Source: Sphingomonas sp.
GTDB lineage: Bacteria > Pseudomonadota > Alphaproteobacteria > Sphingomonadales > Sphingomonadaceae
Assembly: GCF_024508665.1 (NCBI RefSeq)
Contig: NZ_JANINP010000006.1
Coordinates: 62,001-126,000 of the forward strand
Direction: 5' to 3'
DNA: 64,000 nt
The notes beneath the pieces are model-generated. The model saw nothing but the letters and a program-made list of their open reading frames with translations, made no database searches and was not told the DNA's origin. Position numbers and translations under genes: made by a program. Every line of letters begins with the position of its first letter. Within the stretch, counting starts at the first letter, position 1. Shown here in pieces: positions 7,634 through 16,910 of the stretch.

Positions 7634-9436
7634 TCAGTACACCCGCTTCTTCGGCTTGATGTAGTCGACGTCGTCGGTCAGCGTGTAGTCGTGCACCGGG
7701 CGGTAATCGAGCGAGACGCTGCCGCCCTTGCCGCCCCAACCGTCGAACGTGGCGATGGTGTGCTTCATCCAGTTCGCGTCGTCGCGCTCGGGAAAATCCT
7801 CGTGCATGTGCGCGCCGCGGCTTTCCTTGCGGTTCGACGCGCCGCGAATCGTGACGACCGCCTGCCCGAGCAGATTGTCGAGCTCGAGCGTCTCGACCAG
7901 ATCGGTGTTCCAGATCAGCGAGCGGTCGGTGATGCCGACATCGGCCAGCGATTTGTAGACCATATCCATATGCCCGACGCCTTCGTCGAGCAAAGCCGTG
8001 TCGCGGAACACCGCGCAATGCTTCTGCATCGTGCGCTGCATGTCGGCGCGGATCTCCGCGGTCGGCCGGGCGCCCTTGGCGTTGCGGAAATGGTCGAGAC
8101 GCGCGATCGCCTGGTCGTCGGCGGCCTTGACCACGGTGCCGTGCTTCGAATCCTTGCGGATGATCTCGGCGATGCGCTTGCCGGTGGCGCGGCCGAACAC
8201 GACGAGGTCGATCAGCGAGTTCGACCCCAGGCGGTTGGCGCCATGGACCGAAACGCAGGCCGCCTCGCCCACCGCGAAAAGGCCGGGGACGACCGCATCG
8301 GGATCGCCGTCCTTCAGGTGAACGACTTCGCCGTGATAGTTCGTCGGGATGCCGCCCATATTGTAATGCACGGTCGGCGTGACCGGCAGCGGCTGGCGGG
8401 TCAGGTCGACGCCGGCGAAGATCTTGCCGGTCTCGGTGATGCCGGGCAGCCGCTCGTGCAGCACCTTGGGATCGATATGATCCAGATGCAGGTAGATATG
8501 GTCCTTGTTGGCGCCGACGCCGCGGCCTTCGCGGATCTCGGCGGCCATCGAGCGCGCGACGACGTCACGGCTGGCGAGGTCCTTGGCCGAGGGAGCATAG
8601 CGCTCCATGAAGCGCTCGCCTTCGCTATTGGTCAGATAGCCGCCCTCACCGCGCGCGCCCTCGGTGATGAGGACGCCGGCGCCGTAGATGCCGGTCGGGT
8701 GGAACTGGACGAACTCCATGTCCTGCAGCGGCAATCCCGCGCGCAGCACCATGCCGCCGCCGTCGCCGGTGCAGGTATGGGCGCTGGTCGCCGACTGATA
8801 GACGCGGCCGTATCCGCCGGTCGCCAGCACCGTCGCATGGCTGCGGAAGCGATGGATCGAGCCGTCTTCCATGCAGAGCGCGATCACGCCCTTGCACTCG
8901 CCGCCTTCCATGATGAGGTCGAGCGCGAAATATTCGATGTAGAAATCGGCGTCATACTTCAGGCTCTGCTGATAGAGCGCGTGGAGCATGGCGTGGCCGG
9001 TGCGGTCGGCCGCGGCGCAGGTGCGCTGCGCGGGCGGGCCCTCGCCCATATTCTGCATCATGCCGCCGAACGGGCGCTGATAGATCTTGCCCGCCTCGGT
9101 CCGGCTGAACGGCACGCCGGCATGTTCGAGCTCGTAGACCGCGGCGGGCGCCTCGCGCACCATATATTCGATCGCGTCCTGGTCGCCGAGCCAGTCGGAG
9201 CCCTTGACGGTATCGAACATGTGCCAGGTCCAGTGATCCGGACCCATATTGCCCAGGCTGGCGGCGATACCGCCCTGCGCCGCGACGGTGTGGCTGCGCG
9301 TCGGGAACACCTTGGTGATGCAGGCGGTCTTGAGCCCGCTTTCGGCGACACCCATGGTCGCGCGCAGCCCGGAGCCGCCCGCGCCCACCACGACGGCGTC
9401 ATAGGTGTGGTCGATGATCTTGTAGCTGTCGCTCAT
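7634..9436 (-). CDS. sdhA: Succinate dehydrogenase flavoprotein subunit
   Basis: The 600-residue protein is full length for SdhA. It has the FAD-binding GAGGSGLRA near residue 18, the [10 protein letters not shown] segment whose histidine carries covalent FAD, and the substrate-site [11 protein letters not shown] motif. It oxidises succinate to fumarate as the catalytic subunit of complex II on the cytoplasmic face of the inner membrane. Its ATG overlaps the sdhD stop as TAATG, so sdhC, sdhD and sdhA are translationally coupled. The iron-sulfur subunit gene sdhB is not found in the window. Confidence 0.97.
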   Translation of the reverse strand: MSDSYKIIDHTYDAVVVGAGGSGLRATMGVAESGLKTACITKVFPTRSHTVAAQGGIAASLGNMGPDHWTWHMFDTVKGSDWLGDQDAIEYMVREAPAAVYELEHAGVPFSRTEAGKIYQRPFGGMMQNMGEGPPAQRTCAAADRTGHAMLHALYQQSLKYDADFYIEYFALDLIMEGGECKGVIALCMEDGSIHRFRSHATVLATGGYGRVYQSATSAHTCTGDGGGMVLRAGLPLQDMEFVQFHPTGIYGAGVLITEGARGEGGYLTNSEGERFMERYAPSAKDLASRDVVARSMAAEIREGRGVGANKDHIYLHLDHIDPKVLHERLPGITETGKIFAGVDLTRQPLPVTPTVHYNMGGIPTNYHGEVVHLKDGDPDAVVPGLFAVGEAACVSVHGANRLGSNSLIDLVVFGRATGKRIAEIIRKDSKHGTVVKAADDQAIARLDHFRNAKGARPTAEIRADMQRTMQKHCAVFRDTALLDEGVGHMDMVYKSLADVGITDRSLIWNTDLVETLELDNLLGQAVVTIRGASNRKESRGAHMHEDFPERDDANWMKHTIATFDGWGGKGGSVSLDYRPVHDYTLTDDVDYIKPKKRVY

Positions 9437-9816
9437 TACGCCCCCGCCAGCGCCGCGCGCAGGATCGAGAAAATGGCGGTGACCGCGATCACCGCGAGGA
9501 AGAATTCGATGAGGACGAGCGCCACGACGCGGCTCTCATTTTCCTGATAATCCTCGATCAGCACCTGCAGGCCGAGCCGCGCGTGCCAGCAGACCGAGAT
9601 GACCAGCAATATCAGCGGCACCGCGACCCAGGCCGAGCCGATCCAGGCATGGACGCTGTCATAATCGAAGCCGGTCAGACGCGTCAGCGAGATCAGGAAC
9701 CAGACCAGCAGCAACAGGTTCGATCCCGCGGTGATGCGTTGGCGCCACCAATGATGCGCGCCTTCCTTGGCGCTGCCGAGACCGCGGACGCGGCCGAGTT
9801 CGGTGCCCTGGCCCAT
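9436..9816 (-). CDS. sdhD: Succinate dehydrogenase membrane anchor
   Basis: The 126-residue protein has three predicted transmembrane helices and the heme-site segment [15 protein letters not shown], typical of SdhD. It anchors complex II and, with SdhC, binds heme b and ubiquinone. The ATG at 9816 overlaps the sdhC stop by one base (TAATG). An in-frame extension upstream runs through sdhC in another frame and is not used. Confidence 0.93.
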   Translation of the reverse strand: MGQGTELGRVRGLGSAKEGAHHWWRQRITAGSNLLLLVWFLISLTRLTGFDYDSVHAWIGSAWVAVPLILLVISVCWHARLGLQVLIEDYQENESRVVALVLIEFFLAVIAVTAIFSILRAALAGA

Positions 9817-10244
9817 TATTTGGCGACTCCGAGGATGACGTCCTTGAGCAGCACGCCCCAGAACAGGATGGTGAGCAGGACCGACGCGACGATGGTCAGG
9901 ATCGATCCCGTCTTGTTGGCCTTGAGCTCGAAATTCGCGCCGGCATCGAGGAAGAAGTGGCGGATGCCGCTCATCATATGCTGGAACAGCGACCAGGTGA
10001 GCCCGACGCCCAGCACGTATCCCAGGATGCTCCAATAGCCGCCCGAGAACCAGGACACGAACCAGTCGTAACTTTCCTTGCCGCCGCCAAGCGCCGCCAG
10101 CCAGCAGGTGAACAGCAGCGCGCCGACCACGGCGAGACCGTCGCCGGTGGCGCGGTGCAGGATCGACACCAGCATGTGCGGGCCCCACCGATAATGCGAC
10201 AGGTGGGGCGAAATCGGGCGGTCGGGTTTGGACGGCGTGGCCAA
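9816..10244 (-). CDS. sdhC: Succinate dehydrogenase cytochrome b556 subunit
   Basis: The 142-residue protein carries the two family signatures, SILHRATG near residue 27 and HMMSGIRHFFLD near residue 90, the latter with the axial heme histidine. Three hydrophobic helices are evident. It is the first gene of the sdhCDA cluster, and the roughly 100 bp before it should hold the promoter; no operator is obvious there. It is essential for quinone reduction by complex II. Confidence 0.95.
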   Translation of the reverse strand: MATPSKPDRPISPHLSHYRWGPHMLVSILHRATGDGLAVVGALLFTCWLAALGGGKESYDWFVSWFSGGYWSILGYVLGVGLTWSLFQHMMSGIRHFFLDAGANFELKANKTGSILTIVASVLLTILFWGVLLKDVILGVAK

Positions 10245-10351
10245 GTAAAGTCCCCTGCGAAAGCGCTGCGCCCTCTTAGCCCCGGAGCGTGGGGATGCAA
10301 GGGTTGGGCTAACACCTAAATCTTCGATCGGGTCGATGAGAAAGAAGAAGA

Positions 10352-10488
10352 AAGAAGACCCTCACCCAACCCTCTCCCGTAAACGGGAGAGGGCTAGTAG
10401 GACTCGTTGCGACGGAAGCGGACTATTTCCCCTCTCCCGCTTGCGGGAGAGGGAGGGGCCCGCGAAGCGGGAGGGTGAGGGTCTTCTT
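10352..10488. repeat. Palindromic repeat, AAGAAGACCCTCACCC family (left of DUF559 gene)
   Basis: The outer arms are AAGAAGACCCTCACCC (10352-10367) and its exact complement (10473-10488). Inside are two hairpins built on CCTCTCCCG/CGGGAGAGG and CCCTCTCCCGC/GCGGGAGAGGG. The right arm ends within the last codons of the DUF559 gene. The same family recurs at 10862, 40541 and, in altered form, at 35643, 47330 and 59932. Confidence 0.9.
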
Positions 10489-10843
10489 ATTCTTCTCGAG
10501 TCCGCCGGACCAGCGCCTCGCGAACGATGTGGATGACGCCGTCCAGGTTGCTCAAGACGTCGTTGTTCCAGAAACGGAGGATCTCGAATCCATTGGATTC
10601 CAGGAAGGCGGTGCGTTTGGCGTCGCGGGCTTCGTCATGCTGCCCACCGTCGATCTCGACGATCAGCATCGCATCGAGACAAGCGAAGTCCGCGACGTAC
10701 GGCAGCAGGCTGTGTTGGAAACGGAGCTTGAACCCGTCGATCTGGCGGTTGCGGACGGCTTGCCAGAATTTCTCCTCCGCATCCGTTCGGTTACGACGGA
10801 GTTGCGAGGCGTGGTGACTGATCTGGCGTCGGACTGCCGGCAT
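10487..10843 (-). CDS. DUF559 family endonuclease-like protein
   Basis: The 118-residue protein is a compact PD-(D/E)xK-like domain of the DUF559 group, related to Vsr-type very-short-patch repair nucleases. Visible motifs are RRNRTDAEEKFW, the acidic strand YVADFACLDAMLIVEIDGGQH and FWNNDVL. I chose the ATG at 10843 (MPAVRRQ) because the longer frame would start inside a repeat. The gene lies between two palindromic elements that share 28 identical bases. DUF559 proteins have no agreed cellular role, so a link to repeat mobility is only a hypothesis. Confidence 0.85.
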   Translation of the reverse strand: MPAVRRQISHHASQLRRNRTDAEEKFWQAVRNRQIDGFKLRFQHSLLPYVADFACLDAMLIVEIDGGQHDEARDAKRTAFLESNGFEILRFWNNDVLSNLDGVIHIVREALVRRTREE

Positions 10844-10861
10844 GCTTTGGATTTTAGAAGG

Positions 10862-10905
10862 AAGAAGACCCTCACCCAACCCTCTCCCGCGCGCGGGTGA
10901 GGGCT
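10862..10905. repeat. Palindromic repeat, AAGAAGACCCTCACCC family (right of DUF559 gene)
   Basis: The first 28 bases (10862-10889) are identical to 10352-10379 of the element on the other side of the DUF559 gene. A short CCCGCGCGCGGG hairpin and a GGGTGAGGG arm follow. It is shorter than its partner and looks truncated. It lies just upstream of the DUF559 start and 120 bp before the chemoreceptor pair. Confidence 0.85.
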
Positions 10906-11029
10906 ATCGGCTCCATTTTGGCGCCAGTTCCCCAGCCCCATCCTAACCCCGCTTTAACCAAGTCGACGCTAGCTCTCGTCGCCAACCGGCCAATCCCCTC
11001 CCAGCGGCCGGTAAGGCGGAGAAAAATCG

Positions 11030-12388
11030 TTGAGCACGCATGACTTGCCCGTCCCCGGCACCATCGCCGCGAAGATCGACCTTCGCGCGCGGTTGAGGGT
11101 GTTCGATTTCGACGGCACGCTGGCGTCCGCGAGCCGCGAGGCCTGGGCCGTCCTCGAGCCCGAAATTCACGCCATTTCAGAAGCCTATTGGCAACAATGG
11201 CTGCGCTGTTTCGCCGACGAGCGGATCTGGGCGACGCACGAGACGCAGAAGATGATCGACATCGGCTGCGACTTCCTCCGCAACCGCTTCCTCGACACGT
11301 CGGGCCGCGCCTGGATCGAATCGATCGAGCGCTCGGTCGCCGCGGCCTTTTCCGCCGACGTGTCCCCGATGGCGTTGCTGTCGATGATCTCCGCCAGCGA
11401 CCGCGCCGCTCTGGGCGTGATGGTGGCCCGAGTCGATCGCGACGATCCCCGGCTGCCGATGCTGCTCGACACCTTGATGCGTCTGTCGGCGCTCGAAGGC
11501 GAGATCACCGTCGACATCTACAATTCCTATCGCGAACATCAGGCGCAGATCGCGCGCGACCGGCTGTCGGCCGAATTCCGCGACGGCATCGCCGCGATGG
11601 TCGAACGCGCCACCAGCGAGGGCGTGACCCTGCGCGACCAGGCGGCACGCAGTTCGGGATCAGCGCGCGGCATGATCGACAAGACCGCCGAAGTGGCGGC
11701 GGCGGCCGAGCAATCGGCGGTGGCGATGCGCGAGGCGGCACAGACCGCGGCTGGGCTGATCCGCGCGATCGAGGACGCCCGGACCGAGGTCGAGGCGGCC
11801 GCCGAGATTGCCACCCGTGCCAGTTCGCAGGCAGGCCAGGCGGTCGAGACCAGCGGCGCGCTCAGCGATCACGCCAAGTCGATCGAATCGATCCTGGGGC
11901 TGATCCGCGACATTGCCGGGCAGACCAACCTGCTCGCGCTCAACGCGACGATCGAGGCGGCGCGCGCCGGCGATGCCGGCCGCGGCTTCGCGGTGGTGGC
12001 GCAGGAAGTGAAGAGCCTGGCCAACCAGACCGCGCGCGCGACCGACGACATCGCCGCGAAGATCGCCGCGATCCAGTCCGCGACCCGATCGACCGTCGAA
12101 ACCAATGCGTCGATCAAGACTACGGTCGCCGAAGTGCAGGAAAGCGCCAACCGCATCCGCTTCGCGATGGAAGCGCAGGCGCAGACGGTGACCGCGATCA
12201 CGGCCGCGGTCGACGAAACCGCGCTTGCCGCCGATTCGATGTCGAACACCATCGCCACGATCCGCGAGGACACCGAAGCCGTCGCCAACGAGATCGACGG
12301 CGTCGGCAAGGGATTCGATTCGCTCGACGGTCAGCTCGGGCAGCTCAAAGCCAGCGCCAGCGACTTCGTCGCCAAGGTCGCGGCATGA
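11030..12388 (+). CDS. Soluble methyl-accepting chemotaxis-like protein, sensor 1
   Basis: The 452-residue protein has no transmembrane segment. Residues ~30-185 form a helical sensor resembling protoglobin-type sensors ([14 protein letters not shown]). Residues ~200-450 are a chemoreceptor signalling coiled coil with the conserved tip [20 protein letters not shown]. Such cytoplasmic receptors act on CheA/CheW, none of which is nearby. The position where globin-coupled sensors carry the proximal heme histidine appears to be Phe (AAAFSADVS), so heme binding is doubtful. The stop overlaps the next start as ATGA. From residue ~220 the DNA is almost identical to the following gene. Confidence 0.85.
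   Translation: MSTHDLPVPGTIAAKIDLRARLRVFDFDGTLASASREAWAVLEPEIHAISEAYWQQWLRCFADERIWATHETQKMIDIGCDFLRNRFLDTSGRAWIESIERSVAAAFSADVSPMALLSMISASDRAALGVMVARVDRDDPRLPMLLDTLMRLSALEGEITVDIYNSYREHQAQIARDRLSAEFRDGIAAMVERATSEGVTLRDQAARSSGSARGMIDKTAEVAAAAEQSAVAMREAAQTAAGLIRAIEDARTEVEAAAEIATRASSQAGQAVETSGALSDHAKSIESILGLIRDIAGQTNLLALNATIEAARAGDAGRGFAVVAQEVKSLANQTARATDDIAAKIAAIQSATRSTVETNASIKTTVAEVQESANRIRFAMEAQAQTVTAITAAVDETALAADSMSNTIATIREDTEAVANEIDGVGKGFDSLDGQLGQLKASASDFVAKVAA
11690..12290 (+). repeat. Near-identical duplicated signalling domain, copy 1
   Basis: By direct reading, bases 11741-12264 are identical to 13123-13646 (524 bp, offset 1382), and similarity continues for some 25-50 bp on both sides. 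It encodes the chemoreceptor signalling coiled coil. The sensor halves of the two genes are not similar at DNA level, so the identity is confined to the C-terminal domain. Confidence 0.95.
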
Positions 12389-13770
12389 ATCCATGGGAGG
12401 AAAACGTGGGAGATACTCCGCCGGTCGTCTGGCCCGACGATTTGAGAGCAGCGCTCAAGCGTGACCTTCCCCCGTTCGACTGGGATGGCCAGGTCGGGCC
12501 GATCTGCGCGGAGATCGTGCCGATCATCGAGCCGCATTACGAGAGCATCTGCCGCGTCTTCTGGGATCATTATGTCGCGCATCCCGCGACCGCGCATGTC
12601 CGCGCCTATTACACGCCGGAGAAGTTCGCCGCGCAGGTCGCGGGCAGCGCCGCCTATATGCGCGCCAAGTTCGAGCATCCGCTCGGCCGCGAATGGAAGG
12701 CAATGGCCTGCGCCCATGCTCGCGACGCGGACCAAGCCGGCGTCCCGCTCGCTCCGTTGCTTTCGTCGCTCGCCGCAGCGCACCAGGCAACGTTCCTCGT
12801 CGTCGGCGAAGCCTGCGCCCAGGACGGCGCGCGCATGGCGCGTTATGCCGATGTGATGCAGCGCGTGTCGCTGGTCGAAGCGCATCTGCTGACCAGCTAT
12901 GTCAGCCATCTGGTCAGCACCCGCGCGCAGGAAGCACGGCTGGAAAGCTCGCAGAAATTCCGCGAGTCGATCGCCGCGTCGATCGAAGGCACTGCGCAAC
13001 TCGGCAACAAGATTCGCGGCCAAGCCGCGCGCACCTCCAATTCGGCGCAGGGCATGCTCGACAAGACCGCGGAAGTGGCGGCGGCGGCCGAGCAATCGGC
13101 GGTGGCGATGCGCGAGGCCGCGCAGACCGCGGCTGGGCTGATCCGCGCGATCGAGGACGCCCGGACCGAGGTCGAGGCGGCCGCCGAGATTGCCACCCGT
13201 GCCAGTTCGCAGGCAGGCCAGGCGGTCGAGACCAGCGGCGCGCTCAGCGATCACGCCAAGTCGATCGAATCGATCCTGGGGCTGATCCGCGACATTGCCG
13301 GGCAGACCAACCTGCTCGCGCTCAACGCGACGATCGAGGCGGCGCGCGCCGGCGATGCCGGCCGCGGCTTCGCGGTGGTGGCGCAGGAAGTGAAGAGCCT
13401 GGCCAACCAGACCGCGCGCGCGACCGACGACATCGCCGCGAAGATCGCCGCGATCCAGTCCGCGACCCGATCGACCGTCGAAACCAATGCGTCGATCAAG
13501 ACTACGGTCGCCGAAGTGCAGGAAAGCGCCAACCGCATCCGCTTCGCGATGGAAGCGCAGGCGCAGACGGTGACCGCGATCACGGCCGCGGTCGACGAAA
13601 CCGCGCTTGCCGCCGATTCGATGTCGAACACCATCGCCACGATCCGTGAGGACACCGAAGCCGTCGCCAGCGAAATGGGCGCTCTGGCGAGCGACGTCAG
13701 CGATGTCGACGACCGGCTGGGCGGGCTGAAGGACGCGGCCGACCAGTTTTCGACCAGCGTGGCCGCGTAG
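12385..13770 (+). CDS. Soluble globin-sensor-like chemotaxis protein, sensor 2
   Basis: The 461-residue protein starts at an ATG overlapping the previous stop (ATGA). It has an N-terminal globin-coupled-sensor-like domain (residues ~30-185) and a chemoreceptor signalling domain nearly identical to sensor 1. In the sensor, His111 in [18 protein letters not shown] is well placed to be the proximal heme ligand, so gas or redox sensing is possible here and less so in sensor 1. The two may form heterodimers because their coiled coils match. No membrane helix is present. Heme binding is inferred, not shown. Confidence 0.85.
   Translation: MNPWEENVGDTPPVVWPDDLRAALKRDLPPFDWDGQVGPICAEIVPIIEPHYESICRVFWDHYVAHPATAHVRAYYTPEKFAAQVAGSAAYMRAKFEHPLGREWKAMACAHARDADQAGVPLAPLLSSLAAAHQATFLVVGEACAQDGARMARYADVMQRVSLVEAHLLTSYVSHLVSTRAQEARLESSQKFRESIAASIEGTAQLGNKIRGQAARTSNSAQGMLDKTAEVAAAAEQSAVAMREAAQTAAGLIRAIEDARTEVEAAAEIATRASSQAGQAVETSGALSDHAKSIESILGLIRDIAGQTNLLALNATIEAARAGDAGRGFAVVAQEVKSLANQTARATDDIAAKIAAIQSATRSTVETNASIKTTVAEVQESANRIRFAMEAQAQTVTAITAAVDETALAADSMSNTIATIREDTEAVASEMGALASDVSDVDDRLGGLKDAADQFSTSVAA
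13072..13672 (+). repeat. Near-identical duplicated signalling domain, copy 2
   Basis: This is the second copy of the segment at 11690-12290. The first mismatch after the 524-bp identical core is a synonymous C to T change at 13647. Confidence 0.95.
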
Positions 13771-13780
13771 GACTCTAAAT

Positions 13781-13919
13781 TCCTCCCCACTTTGTGGGGA
13801 GGGGGACCACGCGACGCAGTCGCGTGGTGGAGGGGGGGCGCCACTCCGGACTCGCTCGCCGCACTCCCCCTCCACCACCGCCTTCGGCGGCGGTCCCCCT
13901 CCCCGTAAACGGGGAGGAT
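13781..13919. repeat. Palindromic repeat, CCTCCCC family
   Basis: Four stem-loops follow each other: CCTCCCCAC/GTGGGGAGG, CCACGCGAC/GTCGCGTGG, an ACCGCC-ttc-GGCGGT hairpin, and CTCCCC-gtaaac-GGGGAG. The outer arms also pair, giving a long double palindrome. It fills the gap between the chemoreceptors and the SDR gene. The same family lies at 21990-22140 and, inside mutA, at 33143-33284. Confidence 0.9.
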
Positions 13920-13981
13920 CTGAGTCACCCCCCTCTTCCGAGGCATTGCCGGCCTCCCCGACACCCCGTAATCGCGGGCGC

Positions 13982-14680
13982 ATGACCAATATCCTCCTGA
14001 CCGGCAGCAGCCGGGGCATCGGCGCGGCGATCGCCGACAGGCTCTCCGCCCAAGCCGGCATCCGGCTGGTCGGCCATGGCACCGCCAGCGGCATTGCCGC
14101 CGATTTCGCCGACCCGGCCGGTCCGCGCTTATTGTGGGACAAGGCGCTCGCCGAACTCGGCAGTATCGATGTCGTGATCAACAATGCCGGGATATTCGAG
14201 GATAACCCGATCGACCGGTCCGACGACGAGTGGGTCGCCGGCTGGGAGCGCACGATGCGGATCAACCTGACCGCCAGCGCCGAATTGTGCCGCTTCGCGG
14301 TCCGGCATTGGCAGGAGCGCCAGTCGGGCGGGCGTATCGTCAACGTCGCCAGCCGCGCCGCCTATCGCGGCGACAGCCCCAATCACTGGCATTATGCCGC
14401 GTCCAAGGCGGGCATGGTAGCGATGACCAAGTCGATCGCGCGCGGATATGCCGCCCAGGGCATCCTGGCCTTCGCGGTCTGCCCCGGCTTTACCATGACC
14501 GGCATGGCCGAGGACTATCTGTCGAGCCGCGGCGGCGACAAATTGCTTGCCGACATCCCGCTCGGCCGCGTCGCCGACCCTGAGGAAGTCGCCAACGCCG
14601 CCGCCTATCTCGCGACCTCCGCGCCGTCATCGATGACCGGCGCGGTGATCGACGTGAACGGGGCGAGCTATGTCCGCTGA
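13982..14680 (+). CDS. SDR family oxidoreductase
   Basis: The 232-residue protein is a classical short-chain dehydrogenase/reductase. It has the NAD(P)-binding TGSSRGIG at residues 6-13, NNAG in the central strand, a catalytic serine in VASRAA, and the YAASK catalytic pair. The C-terminal PLGRVADPEEVA...VIDVNG pattern resembles 3-oxoacyl-ACP reductases, but the substrate cannot be assigned. The ATG at 13982 places the glycine motif normally; a longer frame reaches into repeat-adjacent sequence. The stop overlaps the prmA start by 11 bp, so the two are likely cotranslated. Confidence 0.9.
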   Translation: MTNILLTGSSRGIGAAIADRLSAQAGIRLVGHGTASGIAADFADPAGPRLLWDKALAELGSIDVVINNAGIFEDNPIDRSDDEWVAGWERTMRINLTASAELCRFAVRHWQERQSGGRIVNVASRAAYRGDSPNHWHYAASKAGMVAMTKSIARGYAAQGILAFAVCPGFTMTGMAEDYLSSRGGDKLLADIPLGRVADPEEVANAAAYLATSAPSSMTGAVIDVNGASYVR

Positions 14681-15623
14681 GGCGGAGCGCAGGATCGACA
14701 GCTGGCGGCTGACCCTGCCCTGTACGCGTGCCGAGGCCGAGGCGATCGATGCCGCCGAGATCGCGATCGACGCGGTGCTGATGACTACGGAGGAGGTCGA
14801 GGACGATGTCGAGCGCTGGCGGCTCGACGCCTATAGCGAGGCCAAGCCCGACGCGGCGACGATCGCGGCGATCCGCGCTTTGGTGCCGAGCGCGGCCGAG
14901 GTCGAGCCGGCAATCGAGCCGCTGTACGACGAGGATTGGGTGACCCTGAGCCAGGCCGGGCTCGAGCCGATCCGCGAGGGGCGCTTCGTCGTCCATACCA
15001 GCGCGCACCCGATCGATCCGCCCGCGGGAGGCCGCGCCTTCCTGATCGATGCCGGGCGCGCATTCGGCACCGGGCACCACGCCACGACCTCCGGCTGCCT
15101 GGCGATGCTCGACGCAATGGCGGAGCGGCGCTTCACCAATATCATCGATGTCGGCACCGGCACCGGCCTGCTCGCTTTCGCCGCGCGGCATTTGTGGCCC
15201 GAGGCGCGAATCCTGGCGACCGATATCGACCCGATGGCGATCGAGGTAACGCGCGAGAATGCCGAGGCCAACGCGGTAACAGGCATTGACCTGATCGTTG
15301 CGGACGGCGCGCTCGACGACGCGATCACCGCGGCCGCGCCTTATGATCTGATCATCGCCAATGTGCTCGCCGGGCCGCTCGTCTCGATGGCGCCGGAGCT
15401 CGCGGCGATCGCGACGCCGGGTGCGACGATCGTGCTCGCCGGCTTGCTCGAAACGCAGCGCGGCCAGGTGGTCGATGCCTATGCCGCTTGCGGTTGCACT
15501 CTGCTACAGACCGAGAGGCGTGGCGACTGGACGATCCTGAAGCTCGAAGCCGGCATGGTGCGCTATGTGCCGACCAAGCCGTTCGACCCAAAGGGCCGTG
15601 ACGGCTGGGCATTGGACATCTGA
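14670..15623 (+). CDS. prmA: Ribosomal protein L11 methyltransferase
   Basis: The 317-residue protein has the PrmA layout: an N-terminal substrate domain (~1-120) and a SAM-binding domain. The latter contains DAGRAFGTGHHATT, motif I DVGTGTGLLAF and the NVLAGPL active region. It trimethylates amino groups of ribosomal protein L11 in the cytoplasm. It overlaps the SDR gene upstream and is followed, after 19 bp with a strong AAAGGGGGA ribosome-binding site, by a lipoprotein gene. Confidence 0.93.
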   Translation: MSAEAERRIDSWRLTLPCTRAEAEAIDAAEIAIDAVLMTTEEVEDDVERWRLDAYSEAKPDAATIAAIRALVPSAAEVEPAIEPLYDEDWVTLSQAGLEPIREGRFVVHTSAHPIDPPAGGRAFLIDAGRAFGTGHHATTSGCLAMLDAMAERRFTNIIDVGTGTGLLAFAARHLWPEARILATDIDPMAIEVTRENAEANAVTGIDLIVADGALDDAITAAAPYDLIIANVLAGPLVSMAPELAAIATPGATIVLAGLLETQRGQVVDAYAACGCTLLQTERRGDWTILKLEAGMVRYVPTKPFDPKGRDGWALDI

Positions 15624-15642
15624 GTTCTCGAAAGGGGGATTT

Positions 15643-15954
15643 ATGACGCGTGCCTTCCCGCTGACGCTGGCCATGCTGATCCTTGCCGGATGCAGCGGCG
15701 GCGGTCCCGCCGGCAATTCGAGTTCGAGCTTCGACAAGGGATTCGTCGATTCGTTCCGGCCGAAGTTCATCGCCGAGTGCCAGGCGGGTGCGCAGAAGAC
15801 GTCGGGCACGACCAAGGACTTTTCCGTCGTGTGCGGCTGCGTCGCCGACAAGTTGATCGCCAACAAGAGCGTCGGCGAGTTGATGACCGGCCCGTCGCAG
15901 GAAGACACCAAGCGCTATGCCGACCAATGCTTCCGCGAGCATCCGGTCAGTTAG
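15643..15954 (+). CDS. Small lipoprotein of unknown function
   Basis: The 103-residue product begins with a signal and a lipobox (LILAGC, Cys at residue 18), followed by a Gly/Ser-rich linker. A compact domain with four more cysteines follows (FIAEC, VVCGCV, QCF). The spacing resembles small exported domains with paired disulfides. It is preceded by a good Shine-Dalgarno sequence and follows prmA closely. No function is known to me. Confidence 0.85.
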   Translation: MTRAFPLTLAMLILAGCSGGGPAGNSSSSFDKGFVDSFRPKFIAECQAGAQKTSGTTKDFSVVCGCVADKLIANKSVGELMTGPSQEDTKRYADQCFREHPVS

Positions 15955-16005
15955 GCTGATCCGCTCAGCTTGACCCTCCCCGACGAAGGCCGGGGAAGCG
16001 TTGAT

Positions 16006-16896
16006 TCAACCGACGATCGCCGGACCCTTGCCGCGGGCATAATCCTGCGTGCCGCGAGTGATCACGCGATCCTCCGGCAGGATTTCCGCGATGCGGATAT
16101 CGGGCTGCGCCTTGAGCGTCTCGTAGAGCGGCGCGAAATCGGTCTCGACCGTCACGCGCAGCAATTCGTCGAAGCTGGGGATAACAAAATAATTCTGCTG
16201 GAAATCGTCGATCCGATACTCGGTCGCCATCACCCTCGCCAGGTCGAAGCCGATCCGGTTGGGGCTGGGGTCGTCGAGCGCGAACTGGCTTTCGGCATAG
16301 CTCGACACGATGCCCGAACCATAGATGCGCAAGCCCTCGGGCTCGGCGATCAGGCCGAATTCGACCGTGTACCAATAGAGCCGGCCGAGATATTTGAGCG
16401 CGTCCAGGCCCAAGGCGCGCTGGCCGCCCTGGCCATAGACGGCAAGATAATCGGCGAACACGGGATCGGCGAGCATCGGCACGTGGCCGAACACGTCGTG
16501 GAAGACGTCGGGTTCCTGGAGATAATCGAGCTGGTCGGGGCGGCGGATGAAATTGCCCGCGACGAAGCGGCGATTGGCCATATGGTCGAAGAACACGTCG
16601 TCGGGAACGAGACCGGGAACGGCGACGACTTGCCATCCGGTCAGCTTCATCAGCCGCTCGGACAATTCCTCGAAATCGGGAATGCCGGGCTTGCTGAGCT
16701 TGAGCACGTCGAGCCCGCGCAGATAGGCTTCGGACGCACGGCCGGGCAGCAATTTCGCCTGGCGCGCGAAGAGCGTATCCCAGGTGGCGTGTTCCTCCGG
16801 CGTATAATGCTGCCAGTCCTGGGGAATCGTCCAGTCGGGCGCGGCACCCGGCGGCGGAGAATCGAGGACGTGCGTTTCCGTTTCCATTGAAACCAT
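16006..16896 (-). CDS. phhA: Phenylalanine-4-hydroxylase
   Basis: The 296-residue protein is a monodomain aromatic amino acid hydroxylase. The iron ligands are visible as the two histidines of HDVFGHVPM and the glutamate in YWYTVEFGLI. The pterin-site sequence AVPGLVPDDVFF is also present. It converts phenylalanine to tyrosine using tetrahydropterin and oxygen. Two ATGs are possible (16896 and 16887). No pterin-recycling phhB is adjacent. The gene is divergent from the DUF2459 gene with almost no intergenic space, so its promoter must lie within or beside that gene. Confidence 0.95.
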   Translation of the reverse strand: MVSMETETHVLDSPPPGAAPDWTIPQDWQHYTPEEHATWDTLFARQAKLLPGRASEAYLRGLDVLKLSKPGIPDFEELSERLMKLTGWQVVAVPGLVPDDVFFDHMANRRFVAGNFIRRPDQLDYLQEPDVFHDVFGHVPMLADPVFADYLAVYGQGGQRALGLDALKYLGRLYWYTVEFGLIAEPEGLRIYGSGIVSSYAESQFALDDPSPNRIGFDLARVMATEYRIDDFQQNYFVIPSFDELLRVTVETDFAPLYETLKAQPDIRIAEILPEDRVITRGTQDYARGKGPAIVG

Positions 16897-16910
16897 CTAT
16901 CACGACGGCC

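Noticed and set aside
7415..9547. A 710-codon plus-strand frame opposite sdhA
   Set aside because: It is an antisense shadow of the full-length sdhA gene with no recognisable domain.
11690..13672. The duplicated chemoreceptor segment as an insertion sequence or integron
   Set aside because: It has no terminal inverted repeats, transposase or target duplication, and it is fully coding for the signalling domain of both genes.
13781..13919. Possible CRISPR-like repeated units
   Set aside because: The repeats are inverted palindromes with no regular direct repeat-spacer pattern, and no cas genes are present.
12331..14343. A 670-codon minus-strand frame across the second chemoreceptor and the following repeat
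   Set aside because: It runs through a palindromic repeat and is antisense to clear coding sequence.
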